From: CANJBX01 sp041487815
Lineage (GTDB): Bacteria; Pseudomonadota; Alphaproteobacteria; Rhizobiales; Xanthobacteraceae
Length of the DNA stretch: 17,126 nucleotides
Direction of reading: 5' to 3'
Assembly (NCBI GenBank): GCA_041487815.1
Contig: JBGPOB010000034.1
Coordinates: 1 to 17,126, forward strand
The translations under genes were made by a program, and so were the position numbers. Of the stretch, positions 6,947 through 14,687 are shown piece by piece (within the stretch, counting starts at the first letter, position 1; the number at the start of each line of letters is the position of its first letter). The notes beneath the pieces are model-generated. The model worked only from the letters and a program-made list of their open reading frames with translations, did not search any database and was not told the DNA's origin.

Positions 6947-8092
6947 ATGTCGAACGAAAACAACATTGATCTGGTCGGCCGCGGAGCCGGGGGCCTGGAC
7001 AGTGCCCCGATCCTGATCGTGCCGTACATGTGGATCGGCGACTTCGTGCGCTGCCACTCCGTTGTTAAGCTATTGAAATCACAAAATTTTCAGCGCCCGA
7101 TTGACGTGCTGGCAACGGCTAATGTCGCGCCGCTGGTCGAGTATATGCCGGGCATCCGCAAGGCCATTGTCTGGGACCTGCCGCGCCGGCGGCTGGCGAT
7201 ACCGCGCCAGCTCGCGCTGGCGCAACGCCTCAAGGCCGAAGGCTACCGGCAGGTGCTGGTGATGCCGCGCACCTGGAAGGCGGCGCTGGCGCCCTTCATC
7301 GCCGCCATACCGGTACGCTCGGGCTTTGTCGGCGAGTTCCGCTATGGCCTCATCAACGACGTCCGTTACGGCGAGAACGCGCTGCCGCGGATGATCGACC
7401 AATGCGCGGTACTAGCCCTGCCCGCGGGCGCGAGTGCCCCGGCCGCCTGGCCGCTGCCCGAACTCTTGGTGCCGGACGAGGAGATCGCGGCGTGGCGCGC
7501 GCGCATGGGAATGCCGGCAAACGGCCGCCGAGTCGTGGCGCTCGCGCCGGGCGCAGTCGGGCCCTCGAAACGCTGGCCTACGTCCGAATATGGCCGCCTG
7601 GCGGCGATGCTGGCGCGCGAGGAGATCGACGTCTGGATCGTAGGCGGCCCGGGAGAGAAGGCGCAGGCACGCGACATCGGCGCCAGCAATCCGAGGGTCC
7701 GCGACCTGACCGGAAACGACCTGCGCAACGCCATCCTTGCGCTCGCAGCGGCGGACGTCGCGGTGTCGAACGATTCCGGACTGCTGCACGTCGCCGCCGC
7801 CCTCGTGCGAACATCGAGACATCGAGACGTTGGTTCAATCGCCGGCGCCGCGACGACGCCCTCCATCGGCATCTTCGGGCCGACCAGTCCATGGCATTGG
7901 GCGCCACTTAATCCACTCGCAGCGGTGGTACAGGCCGATACCGAACTCGACTGCCGGCCGTGCCACCGGCCGGTGTGCCGCGTCGGGCATCACCGCTGCA
8001 TGCGCGACATCGCGGCGGAGATGGTTGCGCGACTGGTCCGACAAGCGCTGGAGAATCCGAGCGCGCGCGTGACCGCCAGCGCCAAGCGCTAA
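6947..8092 (+). CDS. waaF: LPS heptosyltransferase II (GT9), with an atypical internal insertion
   Basis: A 381-residue GT9 enzyme that adds the second L,D-heptose to the inner core. The N-terminal domain starts ILIVPYMWIGDFVRCHSVVKLL, the WaaF form of the family opening. The donor-binding half has ALAPGAVGPSKRWP (the SKRWP signature), then SNDSGLLHVAAAL and IGIFGPTSPWHWAPLN. The C-terminal Cys cluster is CRPCHRPVCRVGHHRCM, a hallmark of alphaproteobacterial WaaF. Between AAL (to residue 286) and TPSIGIFGP the normal single residue is replaced by about 17, starting VRTSRHRD, adding about 48 in-frame bases. Start ATG 6947 has only a weak ribosome site. Function is sure by family; whether this allele is active is not. 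Confidence 0.9.
   Translation: MSNENNIDLVGRGAGGLDSAPILIVPYMWIGDFVRCHSVVKLLKSQNFQRPIDVLATANVAPLVEYMPGIRKAIVWDLPRRRLAIPRQLALAQRLKAEGYRQVLVMPRTWKAALAPFIAAIPVRSGFVGEFRYGLINDVRYGENALPRMIDQCAVLALPAGASAPAAWPLPELLVPDEEIAAWRARMGMPANGRRVVALAPGAVGPSKRWPTSEYGRLAAMLAREEIDVWIVGGPGEKAQARDIGASNPRVRDLTGNDLRNAILALAAADVAVSNDSGLLHVAAALVRTSRHRDVGSIAGAATTPSIGIFGPTSPWHWAPLNPLAAVVQADTELDCRPCHRPVCRVGHHRCMRDIAAEMVARLVRQALENPSARVTASAKR
7811..7826 (+). repeat. 8-bp tandem duplication inside the waaF insertion
   Basis: ACATCGAG occurs twice head to tail (7811-7818 and 7819-7826), followed by a partial third unit. It lies inside the extra stretch 7805-7852 of waaF and may mark how that insertion arose. Confidence 0.6.
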
Positions 8093-8212
8093 TCGCCAAC
8101 GCGCGCGTGACGACAAGTTGACCGGGCGTCGGGCGTCGACGGCAGCGTTTGACTTGCGCGGCGCTTCGACGGCGCTAACGTCACGCGCAGGCGTATCGGA
8201 CGGAAGATCGGA

Positions 8213-8659
8213 ATGGCAGCCACGGCGGCGCTCGGGATCATGTGCAAGGCGCCGCAGCCGGGCCGCGCCAAGACGCGGCTCGCCGCCGCGCTCGGCGTGG
8301 AGATGGCGGCCGATTTCTCGGCGTGCTTTGTGCGCGACGTCGCGGCGGCGATCGAGGCCGTCCCCGAGCACGTCGGGCGCCACGGCTATTGCGTCTATGC
8401 GCCCGCCGGCAGCGAAGCCGAATTGCGGCGCATCCTGCCGCCGTCGTTCCGGCAACTCCGAGCCATCAAGTCCCGGGCTCGCCGCCACCGGTCGACGTTG
8501 AATCGATATGTCCCGAATCTGGATGCCCGGGTTCGTCCGCGCGCGGCAAGGCGCGCGACGCGGCGTCGGACGCAAGTGACGACCCGCTCGCCGCGCCGGG
8601 CAGCGCCGCCCGGCTGTCGCCGCCGTGGACGTTATAGAGTTGCGGTACGTGGCGATTGA
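8213..8659 (+). pseudogene. 3'-truncated DUF2064 / TIGR04282 family gene (glycosyltransferase-like)
   Basis: The first 83 or so codons match the start of the TIGR04282 (DUF2064) family, nucleotidyltransferase-like GT-A fold proteins of about 200-240 residues. They include ALGIMCKAPQPGRAKTRLAAALG (a KTRL motif at 20-23), DFSACFVRDVAAAIEAV and YAPAGSEAELRRILPPSFRQL. After about position 8461 the frame runs into Arg-rich, unrelated sequence that is antisense to the 3' end of the nitrilase and ends at 8659. The expected continuation (a GDLGERL-like segment and an SDxPxL motif) is absent in the frames I inspected. The gene therefore seems to have lost its 3' two thirds. It is co-directional with waaF, 120 bases downstream. 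A short functional product is unlikely. Confidence 0.7.
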
Positions 8660-9587
8660 CATGGACCTGGAAGACGTCCGGGCGATTGTAATGCCCGGCA
8701 AAATCGTGCCGCAGCTTCATGCCGATGCCGATTTCGAGATTGCAATCAGCATAGAGAATGCCCTCCTCCATGCCCATTGGACCGGCGATGATGCGGCTGT
8801 TGGGGGCGACGATCACGCTGCCGCCCGCGCAATCGGGATCGCGCAGGAATTTTTCGGCCTCCGGCCCCACCTCCAGCATCGCGATCATCTGCTCGTCGAT
8901 GGTGCCGCAGGCCGAGATCACGAACGCCTTGCTCATTTGCGCAAACGCCTGGGAATCGATGGAAACGCGATGGCGCATCGGGTCGCCGCTGGTCGGGAAA
9001 TGATTTGGCCAGCTCATGACGTGGATGCGTGTGCCTTCGGCGGTGAGCGCGAACACTGCCAGCGGATTGGAATTCTCGCCGCAAATCAGGCCGCTCATTG
9101 GCCCGAACTCGGTCTGGAAGGCGCCGAACGTGTCGCCGAAACCGCCCATATGCACAAGCCGCTCGCCGACCGTCGGCATCAACTTCTGATGCTTGCCGAT
9201 CAGCGTGCCGTCGGGCGCGAAATACACCTGGGTGTTGAACATGGTCCCAAACGTGTTGGGGATCTTCTCGCACACGCCGACGACGACGTAGGCGTTGGCG
9301 GCGCGCGCCGCGGCGGCGAGCGCATCGGTCTCGGGGCCGGGAATTTCAACCGCGTTCTTGAACAGCGCCGTCGCCAACCGGTTCGAAATCGTGCTCGTCG
9401 CCGGATGGTGGTGGTACCAGACCGGATGCGCTGGAATGAATCCTTCTGGAAAACCGATGACGCGGGCGCCATAACTGCCCGCTTCGTGGATCAGGCGAAC
9501 GGCCTTCTCCGTCGAGCCTTCGCGATCGAGAAACACCGACGCGGCCTGCACCGCCGCGACCTTGACCACTGCGTATTCGTCACCCAT
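8466..9587 (-). CDS. Nitrilase / carbon-nitrogen hydrolase family protein
   Basis: A 373-residue nitrilase-superfamily enzyme, expected to hydrolyse a nitrile (or related C-N substrate) to the acid and ammonia. The catalytic triad is visible: Glu48 in GFPEGFIP, Lys135 in GKHQKLMPT, and Cys169 in GLICGENSNPL. FIPAHPVWYHH and GHYNRPDVFQVHVNR are typical of true nitrilases rather than amidases. The cysteine loop reads C-G-E-N where most nitrilases have C-W-E-H or C-W-E-N. The last 45 or so residues after NVHGGDS are Ser/Ala/Pro/Gly-rich and overlap, antisense, the end of the truncated DUF2064 frame. The ATG at 9585-9587 has AGGGA five bases upstream. Substrate is not predictable. Its position among LPS genes suggests insertion or chance neighbourhood rather than a role in LPS. 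Confidence 0.88.
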   Translation of the reverse strand: MGDEYAVVKVAAVQAASVFLDREGSTEKAVRLIHEAGSYGARVIGFPEGFIPAHPVWYHHHPATSTISNRLATALFKNAVEIPGPETDALAAAARAANAYVVVGVCEKIPNTFGTMFNTQVYFAPDGTLIGKHQKLMPTVGERLVHMGGFGDTFGAFQTEFGPMSGLICGENSNPLAVFALTAEGTRIHVMSWPNHFPTSGDPMRHRVSIDSQAFAQMSKAFVISACGTIDEQMIAMLEVGPEAEKFLRDPDCAGGSVIVAPNSRIIAGPMGMEEGILYADCNLEIGIGMKLRHDFAGHYNRPDVFQVHVNRHVPQLYNVHGGDSRAALPGAASGSSLASDAASRALPRADEPGHPDSGHIDSTSTGGGEPGT

Positions 9588-9592
9588 CGCAA

Positions 9593-9597
9593 TCCCT
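9593..9597 (-). promoter_or_regulatory. Ribosome binding site of the nitrilase gene
   Basis: AGGGA on the minus strand lies five bases before the ATG at 9587, one of the better Shine-Dalgarno matches in the window. It supports this start over the in-frame GTG codons just downstream. Confidence 0.5.
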
Positions 9598-9693
9598 GGC
9601 TTTGGCCCAACCTATCGCAACGACGCGTATTGTGCATTGCCCGGCGTCGCAAGCGGCCCATCCAAAATGTCATTGGCCGCATAACCAGAGGGG

Positions 9694-10644
9694 CTATGCC
9701 GGCATGACCCTTTCGACTGCGGCGATCACATCCGCGCTCGACGGGCTGCGGCCGTCGCCGTTGGCAACGGCGATCGGGCCCGATCCCATCGGTCCCGTCA
9801 ATCCGGGCCTGGTGGTACCGAATATGCCGACGAGCGGCACGCCGAGCGCCGCTGCGAGATGCAGCAATCCGGTATCCACGCCCACGACCAGCGCCGCACC
9901 GGCAATCAGGCGGGCCATATCGTCGAGCGGACGCCGGATCGGCAGCCGCGCGCGCTTAAGCTGGCGCGCCAGGCGTTCCGCGCGCACGCGCTCGGCCTCC
10001 TCGCCCCAGGGCAGCAGAAGGTCGAACCGCGCCTCGAGCACGCGCGCGAGCGCGAGCCAACTTTCGTCCGGCCACTGCTTTTCCGGGCGCGCGGTTGCGT
10101 GCAGCAGGATCGCATAAGGCACCGGCGCCGCGCCCGCGAGCCGGTCGCGGTCAAGGCCATAGGCAGGGGCGCCGTTGGGCACATAGCCGAGCGCCAGCCC
10201 GGTCAGCGCGCGGTTGCGCGCGATCGCATGCTGCGCGCGCTCGACATGATGATGCACATCGTAGAAACGCGCGGCGTACTTCTCGCGCGCGCTGCCGGCA
10301 TCATAGCCGTGGCGCTCTCCGCGCGCGAAACGCGCTATCAGCCCGGTGCGAAACAGACCCTGCGTGTCGATAATCCGGTCATATTCGCGCGCGCGCAGCC
10401 GACGCACGAAACCGCGCGCAGCGCTCCACGATGCCGGCAGGAACAACTCGCGGCGCCAGCGCCGCGTCGCGACCGGAATGGTTTCCGTTATCGCGGGATG
10501 CAGCGCCACCAGCGGAGCGAACGCCTCCTCGATGACCCAGGCGATCCGCGCATCGGGCAGATTTCGCCGTGCCTCGGTCAAAGCCGGCATGTTGTGAATG
10601 ACATCGCCAAGCGACGATGTCTTGATGAATAGAATGTCCGGCAT
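9694..10644 (-). CDS. waaC: LPS heptosyltransferase I (GT9)
   Basis: A 316-residue GT9 enzyme that transfers the first L,D-heptose onto Kdo2-lipid A. It begins MPDILFIKTSSLGDVIHNMPAL, the WaaC-specific opening with the conserved Ser-Leu-Gly-Asp turn. It has IDTQGLFRTGLIARFARG, then LLHATARPEKQWPDESW (donor-phosphate contacts) and VVGVDTGLLHLAAALGVPLVGIFGTTRPGLTGP at the C-terminus. Length is normal for WaaC. I prefer ATG 10642-10644; a GTG at 10654-10656 would add four residues, and neither has a clear ribosome site. It is upstream of the nitrilase on the same strand (106-base gap) and divergent from galE. Confidence 0.93.
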   Translation of the reverse strand: MPDILFIKTSSLGDVIHNMPALTEARRNLPDARIAWVIEEAFAPLVALHPAITETIPVATRRWRRELFLPASWSAARGFVRRLRAREYDRIIDTQGLFRTGLIARFARGERHGYDAGSAREKYAARFYDVHHHVERAQHAIARNRALTGLALGYVPNGAPAYGLDRDRLAGAAPVPYAILLHATARPEKQWPDESWLALARVLEARFDLLLPWGEEAERVRAERLARQLKRARLPIRRPLDDMARLIAGAALVVGVDTGLLHLAAALGVPLVGIFGTTRPGLTGPMGSGPIAVANGDGRSPSSADVIAAVERVMPA

Positions 10645-10656
10645 GGAGTTTGGCAC

Positions 10657-10842
10657 CAGCGACAGGGCACGGTGTTTTCGATGGACCGAAAGGTCGCGTC
10701 AAGTCCATGTTGGCGCCGGCGCGGCCAAAACCCTCCCCGGGTGGCGAATTCCGAGCGCATTGGTTTCAGGCTCCCGTAAAGCGTGCTAACGGGATGTTCA
10801 TTCGTCGCGGACTATAGCGTTTCGCACTCGGAACCCGAACGT
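10657..10842. promoter_or_regulatory. Divergent intergenic region between waaC and galE
   Basis: These roughly 190 bases must hold the waaC promoter on one strand and the galE promoter on the other, by position. I see a small hairpin GACC-GAAA-GGTC (10684-10695) and an inverted pair CCCGT/ACGGG (10773-10777 and 10789-10793), but no clear -35/-10 pair. Both structures are short enough to be chance. Confidence 0.35.
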
Positions 10843-11829
10843 ATGACGATTCTTGTTACCGGCGGTGCCGGCTACATCGGAAGCCATATGGTGCACGCGC
10901 TGGTCGACGCCGGCGAAAGCGTCGTCGTACTCGACAATCTGACGACAGGATTCGACTGGGCGATCGCGAAGGGCGTTCCGCTCATTATCGGCGACACCGG
11001 CGATCAGGCGCTGGTGGCCAACGTCATCAAGCAGCATGACATTACCGACATCATCCATTTTGCCGCATCGATCGTGGTGCCGGAGTCGGTTGCCGAGCCC
11101 TTGCGCTACTATCGCAACAACACCGCGAACTCGCGCGCACTGATCGAATGCGCGGTCGAGGGCGGCGTGCGCAATTTCATTTTTTCATCGACCGCCGCCG
11201 TTTACGGCAATCCCGAGCGCACGCCGGTCGGCGAGGACGACCCGGTGCGACCGATGTCGCCCTATGGCTCCTCGAAATTGATGACCGAGATCATCCTGCG
11301 CGACGCCGCGGCGGCGCATCCTTTGTCCTATGTCATCCTGCGCTATTTCAATGTCGCAGGCGCCGACCCGCAGGGCCGCACCGGCCAGTCGACCAAGGGC
11401 GCAACCCATCTCATCAAGGTCGCGGTCGAGACCGCGCTCGGTCGCCGGACGAAAATGGAGGTGTTCGGAACCGATTACCCGACGCCCGACGGCACCTGCA
11501 TTCGCGACTATATTCACGTCTCGGATCTGGTGCGCGCGCATTCCGATGCACTGGCCCATCTGCGCCGCGGCGGAGCATCGGCGACGCTGAATTGCGGCTA
11601 TGGCCGCGGCTTCTCGGTGCTGGAAGTGATCGACATGGTCAAGCGCGTGTCGGGCGCCGATTTCCGGGTTGACCTAGCGCCACGTCGACCGGGTGATCCG
11701 GCGCAAATCGTGGCCGCTTCGGCGCGGATTCGCGCCCTGATTGGCTGGCAACCACAGTTCGACGACCTCGCGACCATCGTAAAACATGCGCTGGCGTGGG
11801 AACGCACGTTGATGGCGCGCCGAAATTAG
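10843..11829 (+). CDS. galE: UDP-glucose 4-epimerase
   Basis: A 328-residue extended SDR enzyme interconverting UDP-glucose and UDP-galactose for LPS or exopolysaccharide. The NAD-binding start is MTILVTGGAGYIGSHMVHAL (GxxGxxG at 7-13). The active-site region is FIFSSTAAVYGNP, with Tyr141 and Lys145 in SPYGSSKLMTE. Typical GalE segments follow: LRYFNVAGADPQGRTGQ, TPDGTCIRDYIHVSDL and LNCGYGRGFSVLEV. The open frame extends 20 codons upstream to a GTG, but the ATG at 10843 gives the canonical N-terminus and has GGAA nine bases before it. The MsbA-like exporter follows in the same direction, 48 bases downstream. Confidence 0.94.
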   Translation: MTILVTGGAGYIGSHMVHALVDAGESVVVLDNLTTGFDWAIAKGVPLIIGDTGDQALVANVIKQHDITDIIHFAASIVVPESVAEPLRYYRNNTANSRALIECAVEGGVRNFIFSSTAAVYGNPERTPVGEDDPVRPMSPYGSSKLMTEIILRDAAAAHPLSYVILRYFNVAGADPQGRTGQSTKGATHLIKVAVETALGRRTKMEVFGTDYPTPDGTCIRDYIHVSDLVRAHSDALAHLRRGGASATLNCGYGRGFSVLEVIDMVKRVSGADFRVDLAPRRPGDPAQIVAASARIRALIGWQPQFDDLATIVKHALAWERTLMARRN

Positions 11830-11877
11830 CGCGTTTACCGCAGCACGGCCGGGCCAAGCCGTGGTTTTCGCTTGAAA

Positions 11878-13704
11878 ATGTCCGGCCGCCCGGGCACGAC
11901 AGGGCCAATGTTCGGCATCGGCAGAAGAGCCCTCGGCAAGGACGCCTACGACGCGCCCATCCTGATCAAGCGCCTGTTTCTCGAGCATGCGCTTGCGCAT
12001 TGGCGGCGCTATGCGGTCGCGTTTGCGCTGATGGCGGTGGCCGCGGCCTGTACCGCGATCTCGGCCTATCTGTTCGGCGACGTCATCAACCAGGCCTACG
12101 TTAATCGCAACATGACCGCGATCGTCGCGCTCAGCATCGCGACCGTGGTCCTGTTCGCCGTCAAGGGTCTCGCCACCTACGGTCATTCGGTCATCCTGAC
12201 GCGCATCGGCGTTCGCATCATCGCGGACAACCAGCGGCGCATGCACGACAAGCTGATGAACGAGGGGCTTAGCTATTTCGCCGACCGGCATTCGTCCGAA
12301 TTCATCGCGCGGATGACCACGGGTGCGGCTTCATCCGCCGCTGTCGTGAACATTCTGGTGTCGGCGGTCGGTCGCGACGCGCTCTCGTTGATTGGGCTGG
12401 GCTTGGTCATGGTCATTCAAGACCCCTTGCTGTCGGTGGTCAGCATCATCATCTTCCCGCCGGTGCTGATCGTATTGCGCAAGCTGATTCGGCGCCTTCG
12501 CACGGTCGCGACGAACCAGTTCAAGCTCAACACCGAGATCATCGAAACGCTGCAGGAGACCGTGCAGGGAATTGCCGTCATCAAGGCATTCACACTTGAA
12601 CGGCACATGCGCAAGCGGCTCGACGAAACTGTTACCGCGTTCCAGCACGAAGCCTTCAAGCAAGCACGCATCGCCAATCGCGCGAGCCCGCTGATGGAAT
12701 CACTCGGTGGCATCGCCATCGCCGGCGCCATCGTGTACTGCGGTTACCGTGTCGTCGTCGGCGGCGCCGCTCCCGGAGAATTTTTCTCGTTCATGGCCGC
12801 GTTCCTGCTGGCTTACGAACCGGCCAAGCGACTGGTGCGGCTGAACCTTGACATCATTTCCAACCTGGTCGGCGTACGCATGTTGTTCGAGATCATCGAC
12901 AGCAAGCCGACCGAGCCGATTGAAGACGACAAGCCACCGCTGCAGCTTGGCCCGGCACGCATCGAATTCGCCGATGTGCATTTCGCCTATCGAACGGGCG
13001 AGCCGGTTTTGCGCGGGATGTCGTTTGTCGCCGCGCCCGCCAAGGTCACCGCCATGGTCGGGCCTTCCGGCGGCGGCAAGTCAACCGTGCTCAATCTCAT
13101 CCTGCGGTTCTATGACGCCGAACGCGGCGTGGTGACAATCGACGGCCAGAATATCGCTGAGGTGTCGCGCAGTTCGCTGCGCAAGCAGATCGCCTATGTC
13201 GGTCAGAATGTGCAGCTATTCCACGGATCGATCCGCGACAACATCGCGATCGGCAAGCTCGACGCCACCGATGCCGAGATCATTGCGGCAGCGAAGGCTG
13301 CGCACGCGCACGAGTTCATCGCCGCGTACCCGTCGGGCTACGATACCGGCGTCGGCGAGCACGGGCTGCAGCTCTCGGGCGGCCAGCGCCAGCGGATCGC
13401 GATCGCGCGGGCCTTGATCAAGAACGCGCCGATCATCCTGCTCGACGAAGCGACGGCCGCGCTCGATTCAGAATCCGAGCATCTCGTTCAGGCGGCGATC
13501 ACCGAACTCTGCCGCGGGCGCACAACGATCGTGATCGCGCACCGGCTCTCGACCATCATGCATTCAGATTTGATCCTGGTAGTCGAGGCCGGGCGGATCA
13601 CCGAATTCGGCCGTCACGACGAACTTCTGCGCAGCGGCGGACGTTACGCCTCATTCTATCGATTGCAGTTACAAGGCCAGACCGTGGCCTCGGCTGCGGA
13701 ATAG
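11878..13704 (+). CDS. ABC transporter, fused permease/ATP-binding, MsbA-like lipid exporter
   Basis: A half-transporter of about 608 residues (type IV ABC exporter) working as a homodimer in the inner membrane. The first 330 residues hold about six membrane helices with the MsbA-like coupling segment GLSYFADRHSSEFIARMTTGA. The ATPase domain has Walker A GPSGGGKST (395-403), Q-loop VGQNVQLF, signature LSGGQ (499-503), Walker B IILLDE (519-524), D-loop and H-loop IAHRLS, all intact. Its place after galE and among core genes suggests it flips lipid A-core, though export of another glycolipid or peptide is possible. I use ATG 11878. A TTG at 11872 is less likely, and ATG 11908 (MFGIGRRALGK), preceded by AGGG, is a serious alternative. 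Confidence 0.85.
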   Translation: MSGRPGTTGPMFGIGRRALGKDAYDAPILIKRLFLEHALAHWRRYAVAFALMAVAAACTAISAYLFGDVINQAYVNRNMTAIVALSIATVVLFAVKGLATYGHSVILTRIGVRIIADNQRRMHDKLMNEGLSYFADRHSSEFIARMTTGAASSAAVVNILVSAVGRDALSLIGLGLVMVIQDPLLSVVSIIIFPPVLIVLRKLIRRLRTVATNQFKLNTEIIETLQETVQGIAVIKAFTLERHMRKRLDETVTAFQHEAFKQARIANRASPLMESLGGIAIAGAIVYCGYRVVVGGAAPGEFFSFMAAFLLAYEPAKRLVRLNLDIISNLVGVRMLFEIIDSKPTEPIEDDKPPLQLGPARIEFADVHFAYRTGEPVLRGMSFVAAPAKVTAMVGPSGGGKSTVLNLILRFYDAERGVVTIDGQNIAEVSRSSLRKQIAYVGQNVQLFHGSIRDNIAIGKLDATDAEIIAAAKAAHAHEFIAAYPSGYDTGVGEHGLQLSGGQRQRIAIARALIKNAPIILLDEATAALDSESEHLVQAAITELCRGRTTIVIAHRLSTIMHSDLILVVEAGRITEFGRHDELLRSGGRYASFYRLQLQGQTVASAAE

Positions 13705-13720
13705 GATGGCTTCGCTCGCT

Positions 13721-13748
13721 TTGACCAAAGCCGTCCCTGTGTTATGCG
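13721..13748 (+). promoter_or_regulatory. Weak candidate promoter upstream of the FAH hydrolase gene
   Basis: TTGACC (13721-13726) is a 5/6 match to a -35 box and is followed 16 bases later by TATGCG (13743-13748), a poor -10. It overlaps a small hairpin GCTTT-GACC-AAAGC (13718-13731) after the ABC transporter stop. The 143-base gap otherwise shows only an AT-richer patch near 13815-13845. Confidence 0.22.
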
Positions 13749-13847
13749 AGAAACGCACCATCAGGAGCGGCCCATGATTCCCGCGGGCGCGCGAATTCTG
13801 CCGGATACGCGCCAAATTCCAACATAAAATCTCGCGAAAAAACTGCC

Positions 13848-14558
13848 ATGAACGCCCAGACAACGCGCTACGTCATCACCCCGCCCCCGCAAGCCGCCAT
13901 CGAGGTCGCCGGCTCCGACGAAAAATTTCCCGTGCGCCGAATCTGGTGCGTCGGCCGCAACTACGAGGAACACATCAAGGAGATGGGCCACGACGTTCGC
14001 GATCCGCCGTTCTTTTTTGCGAAGCCCGCCGACGCCGTAGCCCCCGATGACGCGACGATCCCCTACCCTCCGCTGACCAGGGACCTGCATCACGAGGTCG
14101 AGCTCGTGGTCGCGCTCAAGAGCGGCGGCCGCAACATCAGGCTTGAAAAGGCGCTCGATTGCATCTGGGGATACGGCGTTGGCATCGATTTGACGCGGCG
14201 CGACCTGCAGATCGCCTCGCGCGAGCACAAGCGGCCCTGGGAAATCGGCAAGGCGTTCGACGCCTCGGCGCCGTGCGGCAAGCTTGCGCCGGCGGCAAAG
14301 ATCGGCCACCCAAGCAAGGGCAAGATCACACTCAAATGCAACGGCAAGGTCCGTCAGGATGGCGATCTTGCGCAGATGATCTGGAATGTGCCGGAAGTCA
14401 TCGTCAAACTCTCCGAGATGGTCGAGCTCGCCGCCGGCGATATCATCATGACCGGAACGCCGTCCGGCGTCGCCGCCTGCGTCGCCGGTGACAAGCTCGA
14501 CTGCGAGGTGGCCGGCGTCGGCACGCTCACGGTCACGATCGGGCCGCCGGCGAAATAG
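13848..14558 (+). CDS. Fumarylacetoacetate hydrolase family protein (fumarylpyruvate hydrolase / acylpyruvase-like)
   Basis: A 236-residue FAH-fold enzyme that cleaves or tautomerises a 2,4-dioxo acid. The core starts VRRIWCVGRNYEEHIKEMG and continues DPPFFFAKPADAV. Metal ligands are visible as Glu83 and Glu85 in DLHHEVELVVAL and Asp114 in GVGIDLTRRD. The C-terminal motif DIIMTGTPSGV is conserved in the family. Small size and the PPFFFAKPADA form resemble bacterial fumarylpyruvate hydrolases (gentisate pathway) and FAHD1-like oxaloacetate decarboxylases/tautomerases. No gentisate dioxygenase or isomerase gene is visible, so the substrate is open. It is convergent with the GMC oxidoreductase across a hairpin-rich gap. 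Confidence 0.88.
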   Translation: MNAQTTRYVITPPPQAAIEVAGSDEKFPVRRIWCVGRNYEEHIKEMGHDVRDPPFFFAKPADAVAPDDATIPYPPLTRDLHHEVELVVALKSGGRNIRLEKALDCIWGYGVGIDLTRRDLQIASREHKRPWEIGKAFDASAPCGKLAPAAKIGHPSKGKITLKCNGKVRQDGDLAQMIWNVPEVIVKLSEMVELAAGDIIMTGTPSGVAACVAGDKLDCEVAGVGTLTVTIGPPAK

Positions 14559-14628
14559 CAATAGGTTTGCCGAGACCGACCTTTTGCCGTTCCGCAACTA
14601 AAGCAGGTTCGCCCAGACTTGGGTCGTC

Positions 14629-14651
14629 ATGGCCGGGCCTGTCCCGGCCAT
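14629..14651. repeat. Perfect 9-bp stem palindrome in the convergent intergenic region
   Basis: ATGGCCGGG (14629-14637) and CCCGGCCAT (14643-14651) pair perfectly around a five-base loop CCTGT. I recall almost the same sequence (ATGGCCGGGCTTGTCCCGGCCAT-like) as a frequent dispersed intergenic repeat in Bradyrhizobium and Rhodopseudomonas. It lies about 70 bases after the FAH stop. It may help end or protect transcripts but has no T-tract. Confidence 0.7.
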
Positions 14652-14687
14652 CTCGCTTAAGCAAGCACCGTGCCCGCTGGTCGGGAT

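Noticed and set aside
5394..7016. 540-codon plus-strand open frame
   Set aside because: It lies antisense to hldE and hldD, both with complete catalytic motifs; long antisense frames are common in GC-rich coding DNA, and its product shows no recognisable motif.
8625..9707. 360-codon plus-strand open frame
   Set aside because: Antisense shadow of the nitrilase gene, whose triad residues are intact; the predicted peptide is His/Arg-rich without family features.
13718..13731. Intrinsic terminator after the MsbA-like gene
   Set aside because: GCTTT-GACC-AAAGC gives only a 5-bp stem and lacks a following T-tract, so it does not meet the usual criteria.
13761..14597. 278-codon minus-strand open frame
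   Set aside because: Antisense to the FAH-family gene, which has all metal ligands; composition is that of a shadow frame.
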